From contig JAEUJW010000067.1 in the NCBI GenBank assembly GCA_016793465.1, forward strand, positions 62,001-126,000: a stretch of DNA of 64,000 nucleotides, read 5' to 3'. A program made the position numbers and the translations under genes. Source of the DNA: Myxococcales bacterium. GTDB taxonomy: Bacteria > Myxococcota > Polyangia > Nannocystales > Nannocystaceae. The notes beneath the pieces are model-generated. The model had not been told where the DNA came from. It did not search any database and saw nothing but the letters and a program-made list of their open reading frames with translations. Positions within the stretch are counted from its first letter, which is position 1. Every line of letters starts with the position of its first letter. Positions 8,535 through 17,538 of this stretch are shown in pieces.

Positions 8535-10454
8535 ATGGCACTCGCCCTCTCCGTCTCGCCCCGCACGCTCGCCGTGCTCCTGTCCTCGACGCTCGTGCTC
8601 GGCTGCGGCAACGAGCAGAAGAAAGCCCAGCCGACGCCGACGCCGGCGACCGGGGCGACCGGCGCGGCCGCCACGCCGCCGCCGACCACGCCCGACGCGC
8701 CGCCGCCGGTGGTGGTGACCGCGCCGGCCACCAAGGTCGAGCTCGCGGGCGGCGGCACGGTCCACGCGCTCGCCAACGACGGCAAGATGCTCGGCCACTT
8801 CATGATCGCCAACGGCTCGCGGCTGATCGGCGACATCAAGTCGCAGCTCGTCACGCCGCGCTACGCCGGCTTCCTCGAGGAGTCGACGCTGCGCAGCCTG
8901 GTCTCGATGGCGCTCGACAAGCGCGCCGGCATGGCCCAGAACTTCGACATCGCGGTGCCGATGGGCTGCGTGGTGGCCGACTTCAAGCTGCCCGAGCCGG
9001 CGATCGGCTGCACGTTCGGCTACCGCGGCGGGGCCAAGGCGTTCGTCAGCGAGCTCGGCGAGCAGAACAAGCTGCCGGACGGCGGCGGCCACGTCGCGGC
9101 CTACACCTCGCCCGACAACCAGACGGTGTACGTCGACGACGTCGGCGGCCAGGTGGTGGTCAGCACCGGCAAGGACACGTTCACGGCGACCCAGGCCTAC
9201 CTGCAGACCAACATGATCGGCCGCGGCGCCGACGTGCACGGCGACGTCGAGATCGTCATCTACGTGGCGACCGCGTTCGAGCGCTACCGCGACGTGATCA
9301 CCCCGTTCATCGAGCAGTTCAGCAACATGAACCCGACCCCGCCGTCGACCGGCAACCCGGCCATCGACAGCGCGGTCGCGGCATTCAGCAGCTACCAGAA
9401 GCGCTCGAGCAAGCAGGGCTTCGACCGCATCGCCGAGATCTCGCAGATGACCATGTTCTTCAGCGTCGAGCCGGCCGGCGTGATGTTCGGCGGGGCCGCG
9501 TTCCCGGTCCCGGGCAGCCGCACCGCCCAGGACGCCGCGCAGTACGGCGGCCTCAAGCTCGACGCCGCGTTCGCCGGCAGCGCGCCGACCGGGGCCATGC
9601 TGCTCGCCGCCTTCCACGCCAACCCCAACCTCCACCAGTCGCCGAGCGCGACCGACATGCGCAAGGCCGTCAGCGAGGCCTGGGCGCCGGTGTCGGGCCG
9701 CGACGCCGCGTCGATCGAGACCTCGATCGCCGCCTTCCAGGCCGAGAACGCCAGCCTCTACGACGGCCAGGGCCTGTTCACCCTCGGCAACGAGCCCGGC
9801 GCGCCGGCGGCGGTGCTGTTCTCGAGCCACCTGCAGGCCGGCAAGTCGGCGCGCGACGGCTGGAAGGCCTGGGCCGCCGGCTTCACCCCCGACGCGGTGC
9901 TCGGCAAGGAGTTCTCGCAGTACGTCAGCTGGAAGTTCACGCCCGACGCCGCGACCATCGACGGCGTGCCGGTCGACCGCTGGACGATCGAGCCGGGCGC
10001 CGCGATCGCCGGCAAGATCGCCAGCGACATGCCGGCCGACGCCAAGGTCATGCTCGACAAGGTGCTCGGCGGGCCGTTCATCCACATCGACCGCGCCGAG
10101 GTCGGCGGCACCGTGCTCACCACCCTCGCGCCCAAGGCCGAGGCCAACTTCATGAAGCGGGCCATCGCCGCGGCCAACGGCGCCGGCAACGTCGGCGCCG
10201 AGGCGGGCCTGAGCAAGGCCCTCGCCCGCGACGCCAGCGGCGTCGGCATGTTCGCCGTCGACGTGAAGCAGATCCTGGCGATGGTCCAGAACATGGCCAA
10301 CTACGGCGCCAATGTTAAAGACCTGCCGCGCCTCGGCACCGACCTCGGCGACGTCTACGCGACGTTCCGCTACTCGACCGACGGCACCTCGGCCATCGAG
10401 GTCGTGATCGCCCAGCAGCTCATCGACCAGCTGAAGGCGCTGATCCCCAACTGA
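8535..10454 (+). CDS. lipoprotein of unknown function
   Basis: 639 residues. The signal peptide ends in VLGC-G, and an Ala/Pro/Thr linker runs to about residue 70. The remainder is a mixed alpha/beta protein with no motif I recognise. It has sparse Cys (two near residues 140-155), many Phe/Met/Ala-rich amphipathic segments, and a C-terminal part alternating strands with Lys/Asp-rich helices. It may be a large substrate-binding or scaffold lipoprotein, but no family is assigned. Codon use is typical of the window, apart from one AT cluster AAT-GTT-AAA at 10311-10319. An inverted repeat follows the stop. Confidence 0.8.
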   Translation: MALALSVSPRTLAVLLSSTLVLGCGNEQKKAQPTPTPATGATGAAATPPPTTPDAPPPVVVTAPATKVELAGGGTVHALANDGKMLGHFMIANGSRLIGDIKSQLVTPRYAGFLEESTLRSLVSMALDKRAGMAQNFDIAVPMGCVVADFKLPEPAIGCTFGYRGGAKAFVSELGEQNKLPDGGGHVAAYTSPDNQTVYVDDVGGQVVVSTGKDTFTATQAYLQTNMIGRGADVHGDVEIVIYVATAFERYRDVITPFIEQFSNMNPTPPSTGNPAIDSAVAAFSSYQKRSSKQGFDRIAEISQMTMFFSVEPAGVMFGGAAFPVPGSRTAQDAAQYGGLKLDAAFAGSAPTGAMLLAAFHANPNLHQSPSATDMRKAVSEAWAPVSGRDAASIETSIAAFQAENASLYDGQGLFTLGNEPGAPAAVLFSSHLQAGKSARDGWKAWAAGFTPDAVLGKEFSQYVSWKFTPDAATIDGVPVDRWTIEPGAAIAGKIASDMPADAKVMLDKVLGGPFIHIDRAEVGGTVLTTLAPKAEANFMKRAIAAANGAGNVGAEAGLSKALARDASGVGMFAVDVKQILAMVQNMANYGANVKDLPRLGTDLGDVYATFRYSTDGTSAIEVVIAQQLIDQLKALIPN

Positions 10455-10482
10455 CGCGCGCGCGCACGACGCTCGCGCACGA

Positions 10483-10514
10483 CGAGGCCCGCCGCGGCGA
10501 CGCGACGGGCCTCG
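10483..10514 (+). terminator. inverted repeat after the 8535 gene
   Basis: A 9-base stem CGAGGCCCG (10483-10491) pairs with CGGGCCTCG (10506-10514) across a 14-base loop, 28 bases after the stop. There is no U-tract. Confidence 0.45.
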
Positions 10515-10608
10515 CGCCGTCGGACGCGCCGCCCGGGGGCCTCGGACCCCGAACCGCGGGCGCCCGGGCAGCAGCGCGCGGACCGACGCGAGCGGCCGCG
10601 AGACCGAG

Positions 10609-10639
10609 TTGCGGCCGTGCGGCGGCGGGGGTCTATCAT
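10609..10639 (+). promoter_or_regulatory. putative promoter of the FG-GAP lipoprotein gene
   Basis: TTGCGG (10609-10614), a 19-base spacer and TATCAT (10634-10639). The -10 box ends 8 bases before the ATG at 10648. Confidence 0.42.
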
Positions 10640-10647
10640 CGACGACC

Positions 10648-12462
10648 ATGTCGACCCTTCGCCTACGCCCCGCGCCCCGCTGCCTCGCCCTCGGCCTGCT
10701 CGCCCTGCCCGCCTGCGGCGACGACGCCCCGCTCGACGACACGACCACGAGCCCGACGACCATGACGTTCCCGGCGACGTCGGCCGGGCCGACCGACACC
10801 GGCGTCGCGCCGCCGACCGGGGACGGCAGCGACGACACCGGCGGCACCGCCAGCGCGTCGGCCACCGAGGCGACCGGCCCGATCGTCGAGACGACCGCGC
10901 CCGCGACGTCGACCACGAGCACGACCGATCCGTCCGCGCCCGGCTCGAGCTCGGGCCCGGGCAGCAGCTCCGGGGGCGACGACACCACGAGCACCGGCGG
11001 CGACGACAGCACGAGCACGAGCAGCAGCGACGGCACGACCGGCGACGACACCACCGGCGCGCCGATCGACGTGTGCAAGGTGTCCGACGACATGGACGCG
11101 ATCGTGCCGTGCTCCGAGGAGGCGCCGCCCAACAGCTTCGAACCCGACATCCAGTGGGCGTGGCCGGGCCAGGACGGCGACACCCAGGTCGCGGTCACGC
11201 CGGTGGTCGCCAACCTGACCGACGACAACGGCGACGGCGCGATCGACCTGTGCGACACGCCCGACATCGTCGTGCCGGCCTACCCGGGCCCGGCCTACCT
11301 GAACTTCCAGGGCAGCCTCTACGTGCTCGACGGTGCGACCGGCGCGGTCCACTACAAGGTCACCAACATCGGCGCGGTCACCTACCCGGCGGTCGCCGAC
11401 ATCGACGGCGACGGCGTGCCGGAGATCCTGACCGGACGGCCGGCGGCCGGCGGCAGCCTCGGCAACCTGATGGCGCTCGAGCACGACGGCACGGTCAAGT
11501 GGATCAGCCAGACGCAGTACGAGATCGGCTCGGCCGCGATCGCGGCGGCCGACCTCGACAACGACGGCGACGTCGAGATCGTCCACCACGGCTACGTGTT
11601 CGACCACAACGGCGCGCTGCTGTGGACGGCGCCGAACGCCCAGAACGACTACGTCAACACCATCGCCGACCTCGACGGCAACAACGACATGGAGATCATC
11701 CTCGGGCCGCGGGCCTTCAACCACGACGGCAGCGTGTATTACAACGCGCCCGGGGTCAGCTACGGCCACCCGCAGGTCGCCGACCTCGACGCCGACGGCC
11801 TGCCCGAGGTGCTGGTCGTCACGTCGAGCGGCCTGGCCCTCATCGAGCACGACGGCACCGTCAAGTACAACAACCAGGTCGGCAACCTCGCGCGCTGGCA
11901 GCCGGCCTCGATCCACGACTTCGACGGCGACATGCAGCCGGAGTTCGCGGTCAGCTCGGGCAGCTCCTACAGCGTGTTCGAGACCAACCTGCAGCCCAAG
12001 TGGACGGTCAACATCCAGGACAGCTCGGGCTACGCCTCGAGCACGGCCTTCGACTTCCTCGGCGACGGCACCGCCGAGGCGATGTACGCCGACGAGGTCA
12101 AGCTGTTCATCTTCGACGGCGCGGGCCAGCCCTACCTGACGTCGCCGCGCGGCAGCTGGACGCAGTGGGAGATGCCGATCGTGGCCGACGTCGACAACGA
12201 CGCCTCGGCGGAGATCGTGGTGGTCTCGAACCTCGGCTACAACAACAGCAACGCGGCGCCGATCCAGGTCGTGCGCGACAAGATGGACCGCTGGATCCCC
12301 GCGCGCCGGATCTGGAACCAGCACACGTACCACGTGACCAACGTGCGCGAGGACGGGACCATCCCGCAGGTCGAGCCCAAGCACTGGACCAAATTAAACA
12401 CGTTCCGCACGCAGGCCCAGGTCTCGGCCGGCGGCGGCGTGTGCCAGCCCGAGCCGCAGTGA
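10648..12462 (+). CDS. FG-GAP/VCBS repeat lipoprotein
   Basis: A 604-residue lipoprotein (lipobox LPAC-G) with a Ser/Thr/Asp/Gly linker of about 110 residues. The body carries FG-GAP/VCBS-type repeats with calcium-loop-like D-x-D-x-D-G motifs (VADIDGDGVPEIL, AADLDNDGDVEIV, VADLDADGLPEVL), the signature of an integrin-like seven-blade propeller. The end (NQHTYHVTNVREDGTIP) is a phrase common in surface FG-GAP proteins of large deltaproteobacteria. It probably acts as a surface adhesin or calcium-binding propeller. AAA-TTA-AAC at 12391-12399 is an AT cluster in otherwise GC codons. Confidence 0.87.
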   Translation: MSTLRLRPAPRCLALGLLALPACGDDAPLDDTTTSPTTMTFPATSAGPTDTGVAPPTGDGSDDTGGTASASATEATGPIVETTAPATSTTSTTDPSAPGSSSGPGSSSGGDDTTSTGGDDSTSTSSSDGTTGDDTTGAPIDVCKVSDDMDAIVPCSEEAPPNSFEPDIQWAWPGQDGDTQVAVTPVVANLTDDNGDGAIDLCDTPDIVVPAYPGPAYLNFQGSLYVLDGATGAVHYKVTNIGAVTYPAVADIDGDGVPEILTGRPAAGGSLGNLMALEHDGTVKWISQTQYEIGSAAIAAADLDNDGDVEIVHHGYVFDHNGALLWTAPNAQNDYVNTIADLDGNNDMEIILGPRAFNHDGSVYYNAPGVSYGHPQVADLDADGLPEVLVVTSSGLALIEHDGTVKYNNQVGNLARWQPASIHDFDGDMQPEFAVSSGSSYSVFETNLQPKWTVNIQDSSGYASSTAFDFLGDGTAEAMYADEVKLFIFDGAGQPYLTSPRGSWTQWEMPIVADVDNDASAEIVVVSNLGYNNSNAAPIQVVRDKMDRWIPARRIWNQHTYHVTNVREDGTIPQVEPKHWTKLNTFRTQAQVSAGGGVCQPEPQ

Positions 12463-12741
12463 GCCGAGGACGCGAAGACGCGGGGCCGCGGCGCTGTCGG
12501 CGGACAACGGCCGGGGTCGCCGACCTGGGGCCATGCGCTCGCCGCGGAGCAGACCGCGGCGCCCGCGACGGCGCGTCGCTTGATGCGGGCGCCGTGGCCG
12601 GCGGGGCTGCTGCGCGGAGCGAGGCGATGTGCTCTGCGACGCCGTACGCGCGCATCACGTCGCGCGCCCGCGCGAGCACTCGGACGCCGCACGCTCTGGC
12701 CTACGCTTGCCGACAGACGTCGTCGCGGCACTCCACGACAT
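12463..12741. other. 279-base intergenic region, possibly with a gene remnant
   Basis: It lies between the convergent FG-GAP and TPR genes. On the minus strand around 12600-12680 a protein-like stretch (VLARARDVMRAYGVAEHI) reads in a different frame from the TPR gene but has no credible start and soon turns into low-complexity Ala/Arg. It may be a decayed end of a former neighbour. No terminator hairpin with a U-tract was seen. Confidence 0.3.
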
Positions 12742-14088
12742 TCATCGCCGGCGGGGTCGGCCGCGCAGCTGTTCGGGCTCGGCGGACTCGCCGGCGATCG
12801 GCAACAGCTCGCGGATGCGGCGCTCGGCGAGCCCCTCTCCGAGGCGGGTGCCGAGGAGGATGTGAAGGTCGCCGAAGGTGAGCTCCTCGAAGCGACCCCG
12901 CAGGAGCTCGATCAGGAGGGAAGCGCGCTGGTCCACGGTGAGGGGGCGCGGATCGGCCGGAGCAGTAAGGCGGTCCTTCGGCGCGGCGGTCTGCAGGTCC
13001 GGTCGAGCCGCATGCACGACGCGGTGTGGATCGGCGTGAGCAGGGACGACGACGAGTCCCTCGCTGGCACGGTGCCGCTCGGAGAGGTCGACGACCGGAT
13101 CGTCGCGGCGCTCCTCCGGGGCCTGTGCGTCGGGTGTGATCGCTGCAGGAGACTGAGGATCTACACACCTCTCCGGTACGAGAGCCGTCGCGGAGGTGTC
13201 AGGGTCGAGGAGGCTGTGGGGATCGGGGTGATTTACGCACGTCCCTGACGCGAGGGGCGTCGTGCGGGCGTTGGCGGCGAGGAGGCTGTGGGAGTCGGGG
13301 GGAATCGTGTACGTCGCCGGCACGGGGGCCGCCGTGCAGGTGTGTGGGTCGGGGAGGCCGTAGAGCGCGCGGCGACGGGCATCGAGCTCAAAATGGCGGG
13401 CGAAGCGCTCGACGTCGTTGTACCGGTCCGGTTGGCGTTGGAGCAGCGCGCGCAGGTTTGATCCGCCTCGGTCCTCGCCGAGGAAGATCCAGATGGCCGC
13501 GATCCGCATGACTTGCTCGGTCAGGAGCCTGATGAGGCCGTCCACCTGCGGCACTGACGGTGTATCTTCGCCGTCGAGGGCGGCGATCACATCCCTGAAC
13601 TCGTCGGGCGGCGACGCGGCATGGAGGGCCAGGAGCGCCGGGTGAGCGTCGAGCGACGTCAACCGCTCGGTGGCCTCCTGGGGGCGCGCGAGCCGGAGAA
13701 GCACGTCGACCTCGTTGATAGTGAACACCAGCGCTCGCAGCGGCGGGATCCGGCTGCATGCGAGACCCGCACGCAGGTGGTGCAACGTCAGGGCGAGATC
13801 GTCGAGGCCGAGCGCGGCCTCGGCGGCCTGGTCGTGATACTCGTAGTACTCCGGGTCTCGCGCGATGGCCTCGTTGCACAGGCGCAGGCTCTCCGCATAG
13901 TCGCGCCGGGCGTAGGCGACGATGGCGTGCAGGTACATGGGACCCGAGGCGTCAGGGTCGAGCTCGGCCATCTGCGCCGCGGACGCGAGCACGCCGTCGT
14001 AGTCGTCGCGCAGGTACATCGCCCAGGCCCGATCGTAATGGGCGCAGTAGCGGTTGGCTTCGCTCCACCTGGGCATTCGGGACGTCAT
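12742..14088 (-). CDS. TPR protein with Pro/Asp/His-rich linker
   Basis: 448 residues. The first 150 form tetratricopeptide-like helix pairs (AWAMYLRDDYDGVLASAAQM, YAESLRLCNEAIARDPEYYEYH). Helices continue to about 290 and are followed by a linker with loose repeats of P-D-(P/S)-H-S-L-L. The C-terminal 60 residues (after PLTVDQRASLLIELL) form a compact helical domain that looks like a small adaptor or death-like module; I cannot name it. ATG 14088 is chosen because it overlaps the stop of a preceding open frame as ATGA. Third positions are visibly less GC-rich than in neighbouring genes, which hints at later acquisition. Confidence 0.75.
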   Translation of the reverse strand: MTSRMPRWSEANRYCAHYDRAWAMYLRDDYDGVLASAAQMAELDPDASGPMYLHAIVAYARRDYAESLRLCNEAIARDPEYYEYHDQAAEAALGLDDLALTLHHLRAGLACSRIPPLRALVFTINEVDVLLRLARPQEATERLTSLDAHPALLALHAASPPDEFRDVIAALDGEDTPSVPQVDGLIRLLTEQVMRIAAIWIFLGEDRGGSNLRALLQRQPDRYNDVERFARHFELDARRRALYGLPDPHTCTAAPVPATYTIPPDSHSLLAANARTTPLASGTCVNHPDPHSLLDPDTSATALVPERCVDPQSPAAITPDAQAPEERRDDPVVDLSERHRASEGLVVVPAHADPHRVVHAARPDLQTAAPKDRLTAPADPRPLTVDQRASLLIELLRGRFEELTFGDLHILLGTRLGEGLAERRIRELLPIAGESAEPEQLRGRPRRR

Positions 14089-14372
14089 CCCGGCGAGGAT
14101 AACGTGTCGCCGGACGCGGAGAGTACGGCGGCGTGCTCGTCGACCGACTCGCGGATCCGTTCGATGACCGCGGCGACGCGCTGGCGAGCCGCGCGCTCCA
14201 GAGCGGTCCGGTGGCCCGCCGGGGCCTGGTCCTGTCGTCTTCGCGCTGTCGATGACGGGCGGCGTGGGCGGCATGACCCGGACGGACATCGTCGCCCTCC
14301 TCGGCTCCGCCGTGGGCCTCTTCCGCTGGTCCCTGACGAAGAGCCGGGGTGCTCACGATCGTCAAGACACAC
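14085..14372 (-). CDS. possible small coupled gene or remnant upstream of the TPR gene
   Basis: An open frame whose last 40 residues look protein-like and helical (ERAARQRVAAVIERIRESVD). Its TGA overlaps the ATG of the TPR gene. The first half is Arg/Ser/Pro-rich and unconvincing. A better-looking N-terminal peptide (RVMPPTPPVIDSAKTTG) lies in another frame just upstream, so a frameshifted gene is possible. The start is unknown. Low confidence. Confidence 0.3.
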   Translation of the reverse strand: MCLDDREHPGSSSGTSGRGPRRSRGGRRCPSGSCRPRRPSSTARRRQDQAPAGHRTALERAARQRVAAVIERIRESVDEHAAVLSASGDTLSSPG

Positions 14373-14433
14373 GCGGCGCCGGAGCGACGGCTGTCACTCG
14401 GCGGAGCAGGCCTAAACTCGCAGAATCTCCGGC

Positions 14434-14919
14434 TCAGCCGCGGAACGCGGCGCGACTGATCAAAAATGTGGCGGCGATCATCAGCGCCGCGCCGACCGGG
14501 ACCAGGCCGATGCCGAGGCCGGGGTCGCCGCTGTGGATCACCAGGCCCCCAATTAAAAATCCGCCGGGCAGCAGCACGGTGGCGGCGCGCAGCAGGCCCG
14601 AGACCAGGCGGCCGCCGCGGGCGTCGAGCGGGAGGCGCTCGAGCGACAGCGCGAACAGCACGTTGATGCTGCCGAACAGGGTGCCGTGGGTGTGGGCCAG
14701 GCGCAGGGCGGTGCGCCGCGCCTCGTTGTCGGCGTCGAGGAACCACGGCGCTTTGAAGCCGTGCAGGGCCTCGAGCACGAGGCCGAGGGCCATGAACCCG
14801 GCGAGCACGGCCCAGCCGAAGCGCAGGTGCAGGCGGGCGATCTGCGCCGGCGTGACGACCGGCGCGGCCGACGGAGCTGCGGGGGCGGGCGGTGGATCTT
14901 CGCGGTCGGTGGCGGTCAT
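14434..14919 (-). CDS. four-helix membrane partner of the octaheme cytochrome
   Basis: A 161-residue integral membrane protein. After a Pro/Ala-rich cytosolic N-terminus there are about four hydrophobic segments (around 30-50, 80-100, 108-135, 137-157). His residues lie in or next to the helices (RLHLRFGW, EALHGFK, LAHTHGTL), so heme b or quinone binding is possible. Its ATG overlaps the stop of the multiheme cytochrome gene as ATGA, so the two proteins are probably made together. No family is assigned. One helix is written with an AT-rich run TTT-TTA-ATT (14551-14559). Confidence 0.78.
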   Translation of the reverse strand: MTATDREDPPPAPAAPSAAPVVTPAQIARLHLRFGWAVLAGFMALGLVLEALHGFKAPWFLDADNEARRTALRLAHTHGTLFGSINVLFALSLERLPLDARGGRLVSGLLRAATVLLPGGFLIGGLVIHSGDPGLGIGLVPVGAALMIAATFLISRAAFRG

Positions 14920-16844
14920 TCGGTCAGGTTCAGAACGCGGTCGTTGCGGTTGGACAGCAGCCTGTCGACGGCGGCGCGGTCGGGGCGACCGTCGGCGCCG
15001 ATCAAGACGGCAGGCGCGGGTTTTGTCGTCGGGAAGGCGGCGCGGGCCGCGTCGCGATCGGTGGCGCGCTGCGCCGGCGGGGCGATGGCGTCGTACTCGC
15101 TGTCGGCGTGGCCGGGCAGGGTCTTCAGGCTGCGGGCGGCGATCAGGCGGACCACGTCGTAGGGGTCGGTCAGCAATTCGGCGAGGTGCGCGGCTTGCCA
15201 GTCGGCGCCCGACGCGTCCTGGGCCGCGGCCCAGCCGGCGTACCAGGCCGCGAGCGCGCGCTGGCCGGCGTCGCCGCGCAGCAGCCACTGCACCTCGGCG
15301 GCGACGCTGCGATCTTCCTCCGTGAGGGTCGAGGCCTGCGAGGGCTGGCCGTACCACGCGTGCAGCCGCTCGTCGGCCCACGCGAGCGGCTTGTCGAGGT
15401 GGCAGGCGTTGCAGGCGTTGGCGCGGCCGGTCGCCTGGGTGGCGGCCACGGTCGGGCTGTCGACGAGGTGGCTGCGCAGGCCGCGGAGCAGGCCGTAGGT
15501 GGTGTACGGCATGTGACAATTTAAACAGTCGCTGCCGCTCGAGCCGGCGGGGTGGTGCGTGTGGGCGGTGAGCGCGGACTCCTCGCCGAATTTCGGGTGG
15601 CACTGCAGGCAGGCCGCGGCGCCGCGCAGGCCCGGCTTCGGCTGCATGTCGGGCTCGTCGCCGTGCATGCTGTGGCACGACAGGCAGGTCATGCCGCCGG
15701 CGGTGTGGCACTTCGACTCGACCATGCCGTTGTACTCGCGGCCGGACACGCGGACCATGCCGTCGCGCCAGAAGTACTGGTCGAGGTAGTTCGCGTCGGT
15801 GCTGACGGCCCACTTGAGGCCCGGGTTGTCGGGGTCGCTGCGCGGCAGCAGGACCTCGCGCGAGGCGCTGAGGTCGTCGCCGGGGCGGTACACGTGGCCG
15901 TCGCCGGCGTACCAGCCCTTGGGGTCGTTGATTAAATTGACCGAGTGGCACTGGCCGCACACCTGCGACGAGCGCTCGGGGTCGAGGCGCGCGGGGTTGA
16001 CGATGGTCGGGTCGGGCGCGCCGGCGAGGTGCTTCTGGTAGCGGCGCAGCGGGTCGCGGTTGGCCTCGACGTGGGCCGCGCCGGGGCCGTGGCAGGCCTC
16101 GCAGGCGACGCCGAGCTCGCCGACGCGGGTGTCGGCGCCCTGCTTGCCGAGCTTCGGCTGCGGGCCGGTGCTGTGGCAGCCGATGCAGTTGTCGTTCCAC
16201 GTCTGCTTGAACGGGCCGGCCGCGGGGTCGCGCAGGAACACGCTCTCGCGCGGCAGCCATCGCTGGCTGGCGAACTCGTAGACCCACGGGAGGTTGAAGA
16301 CCTCGCGGGTGTCCTTCGCCTCGACCCAGTAGGTCTGCATGGCGTGCGACCCGGTCGTCATCACCACCTGGACCTCGCGTCGGCCGGGGGCCGGGCCCTT
16401 GTTGCGGGCCTGCGCGCGCTCGGCCTGGAGGTCGACCATGTCGACGAAGTAGGCGTCGCCCCTGCGCGAGAGGTCGTAGGTGCGGCCGCCGGCCGCGAGG
16501 TGCACGTCGTCGAACGGGGCGACCACGGCCGCGGGCGTGGCCAGCTGCGTCATCGTTCGGTGGTAGCTTCGGTGCCACGAGTGGTACTCGCCCGGGTGGC
16601 AGGCGCGGCAGGTGTCCGAAGAGACATATCCGCCGTCCCGTCCGAGGTGCGGGGCGTGGGCGAGCAGTTGTTCGCGGGCGGCCTTCGTCGCGGTGATGTC
16701 GTCCTGGCGGGTCAGCAGCAGCACGGCGGCGGCGAGGCCGACGAGCGCGGCCCAGGCCATCGAGCGCGGGCCGAGGGCGTCGTCGGCGAGCACGCGGATG
16801 CCGGCGAGCAGGACCACGGCGACGGCGACGACCTCGGCGCTCAT
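14916..16844 (-). CDS. membrane-anchored octaheme cytochrome c with HEAT-like tail
   Basis: 642 residues. Two hydrophobic segments within the first 50 residues anchor it, and a large extracytoplasmic domain follows. I count eight CxxCH heme sites (CRACH, CIGCH, CEACH, CGQCH, CLSCH, CLQCH, CLNCH, CNACH), with many distal His. The arrangement resembles the cytochrome c554/multiheme families that pass electrons between the membrane and periplasmic acceptors. The last 130 residues look like HEAT helices (YDVVRLIAARSLKTLPG). It is coupled to the four-helix protein downstream. The substrate is unknown; nitrogen or sulfur compounds or simple electron transfer are all possible. Confidence 0.87.
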   Translation of the reverse strand: MSAEVVAVAVVLLAGIRVLADDALGPRSMAWAALVGLAAAVLLLTRQDDITATKAAREQLLAHAPHLGRDGGYVSSDTCRACHPGEYHSWHRSYHRTMTQLATPAAVVAPFDDVHLAAGGRTYDLSRRGDAYFVDMVDLQAERAQARNKGPAPGRREVQVVMTTGSHAMQTYWVEAKDTREVFNLPWVYEFASQRWLPRESVFLRDPAAGPFKQTWNDNCIGCHSTGPQPKLGKQGADTRVGELGVACEACHGPGAAHVEANRDPLRRYQKHLAGAPDPTIVNPARLDPERSSQVCGQCHSVNLINDPKGWYAGDGHVYRPGDDLSASREVLLPRSDPDNPGLKWAVSTDANYLDQYFWRDGMVRVSGREYNGMVESKCHTAGGMTCLSCHSMHGDEPDMQPKPGLRGAAACLQCHPKFGEESALTAHTHHPAGSSGSDCLNCHMPYTTYGLLRGLRSHLVDSPTVAATQATGRANACNACHLDKPLAWADERLHAWYGQPSQASTLTEEDRSVAAEVQWLLRGDAGQRALAAWYAGWAAAQDASGADWQAAHLAELLTDPYDVVRLIAARSLKTLPGHADSEYDAIAPPAQRATDRDAARAAFPTTKPAPAVLIGADGRPDRAAVDRLLSNRNDRVLNLTE

Positions 16845-16923
16845 GGCCTGGCCTCGCGCGCGCTGGGGGGGGCGATCACGCGGGGACCATACCACCGCGC
16901 GGCGACGCCGGGGCGGCGTGCGC

Positions 16924-17526
16924 TCAGCAGGCGGTGCGGCGGGCGCCGGCGCTGGCGCCGACCTCGGGCGGGACGAAGTTGCCGCCCGACAGGGCCGTCT
17001 TGAACACCGCCTCGGCGGAGATGTCGAGCGGGATGCAGCGGCTGCGCGAGACGAACAGGATCTTGCCGGCGGTCGGGTTGGGCGTGCCGGGCACGAACAC
17101 GCAGCACAGCTCGGGGTCGTTCTCCAGCGGGTCGCCGCTGGTGAAGGCCAGCATCCACGTGCCCTCGGCGTCGCCGGGGATCAGCACCACCCGCGCGTAG
17201 ATCCCCTCCTTGCCGCCAGGCGTGAGGGTGATGTGCTTCCACGCCTCGTAGATGTCCTTTAAGATCGGCACGCGGGACAAGAGCCAGTCGATCAGGCGGA
17301 TCAGCACGCGCCCGAGCAGGCTGTTGACGATCACGCCGAGCGCGTAGATGCCGAGGATCGCCACCAGGACGCCGAGGAACGGGGTGTCGACGCCGAACAG
17401 CGCCTTCAGCGGCTCGCGCGTCAGCTTCTCGACGTACCAGACCACGACGATGGTGATCACCAGCGGGATCGCCGAGAACACGCCGGTGATGAAGGCGTTG
17501 CGCAGGTGCTGCTTGATCCGCTGCAT
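16924..17526 (-). CDS. DUF502 family membrane protein
   Basis: 200 residues with two N-terminal membrane helices (about 12-30 and 50-75) and a C-terminal soluble domain. The order of features, including GVFSAIPLVITIVVVW, LIDWLLSRVPILKDIYEAWK and a late GxFVPP stretch, matches the widespread DUF502 family of small inner-membrane proteins whose biochemical role is not established. The gene starts 12 bases after the stop of the zinc-ribbon gene upstream, so they share a transcript. An ATC-TTA-AAG cluster lies at 17257-17265. Confidence 0.85.
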   Translation of the reverse strand: MQRIKQHLRNAFITGVFSAIPLVITIVVVWYVEKLTREPLKALFGVDTPFLGVLVAILGIYALGVIVNSLLGRVLIRLIDWLLSRVPILKDIYEAWKHITLTPGGKEGIYARVVLIPGDAEGTWMLAFTSGDPLENDPELCCVFVPGTPNPTAGKILFVSRSRCIPLDISAEAVFKTALSGGNFVPPEVGASAGARRTAC

Positions 17527-17538
17527 GGCCGGGGCAGT

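Noticed and set aside
12701..12745. 14-codon minus-strand frame overlapping the TPR gene stop
   Set aside because: Too short, no Shine-Dalgarno and no sign of a conserved peptide.
12580..13248. Plus-strand frame opposite the TPR gene
   Set aside because: No recognisable fold, while the minus strand has TPR helices and a coupled start.
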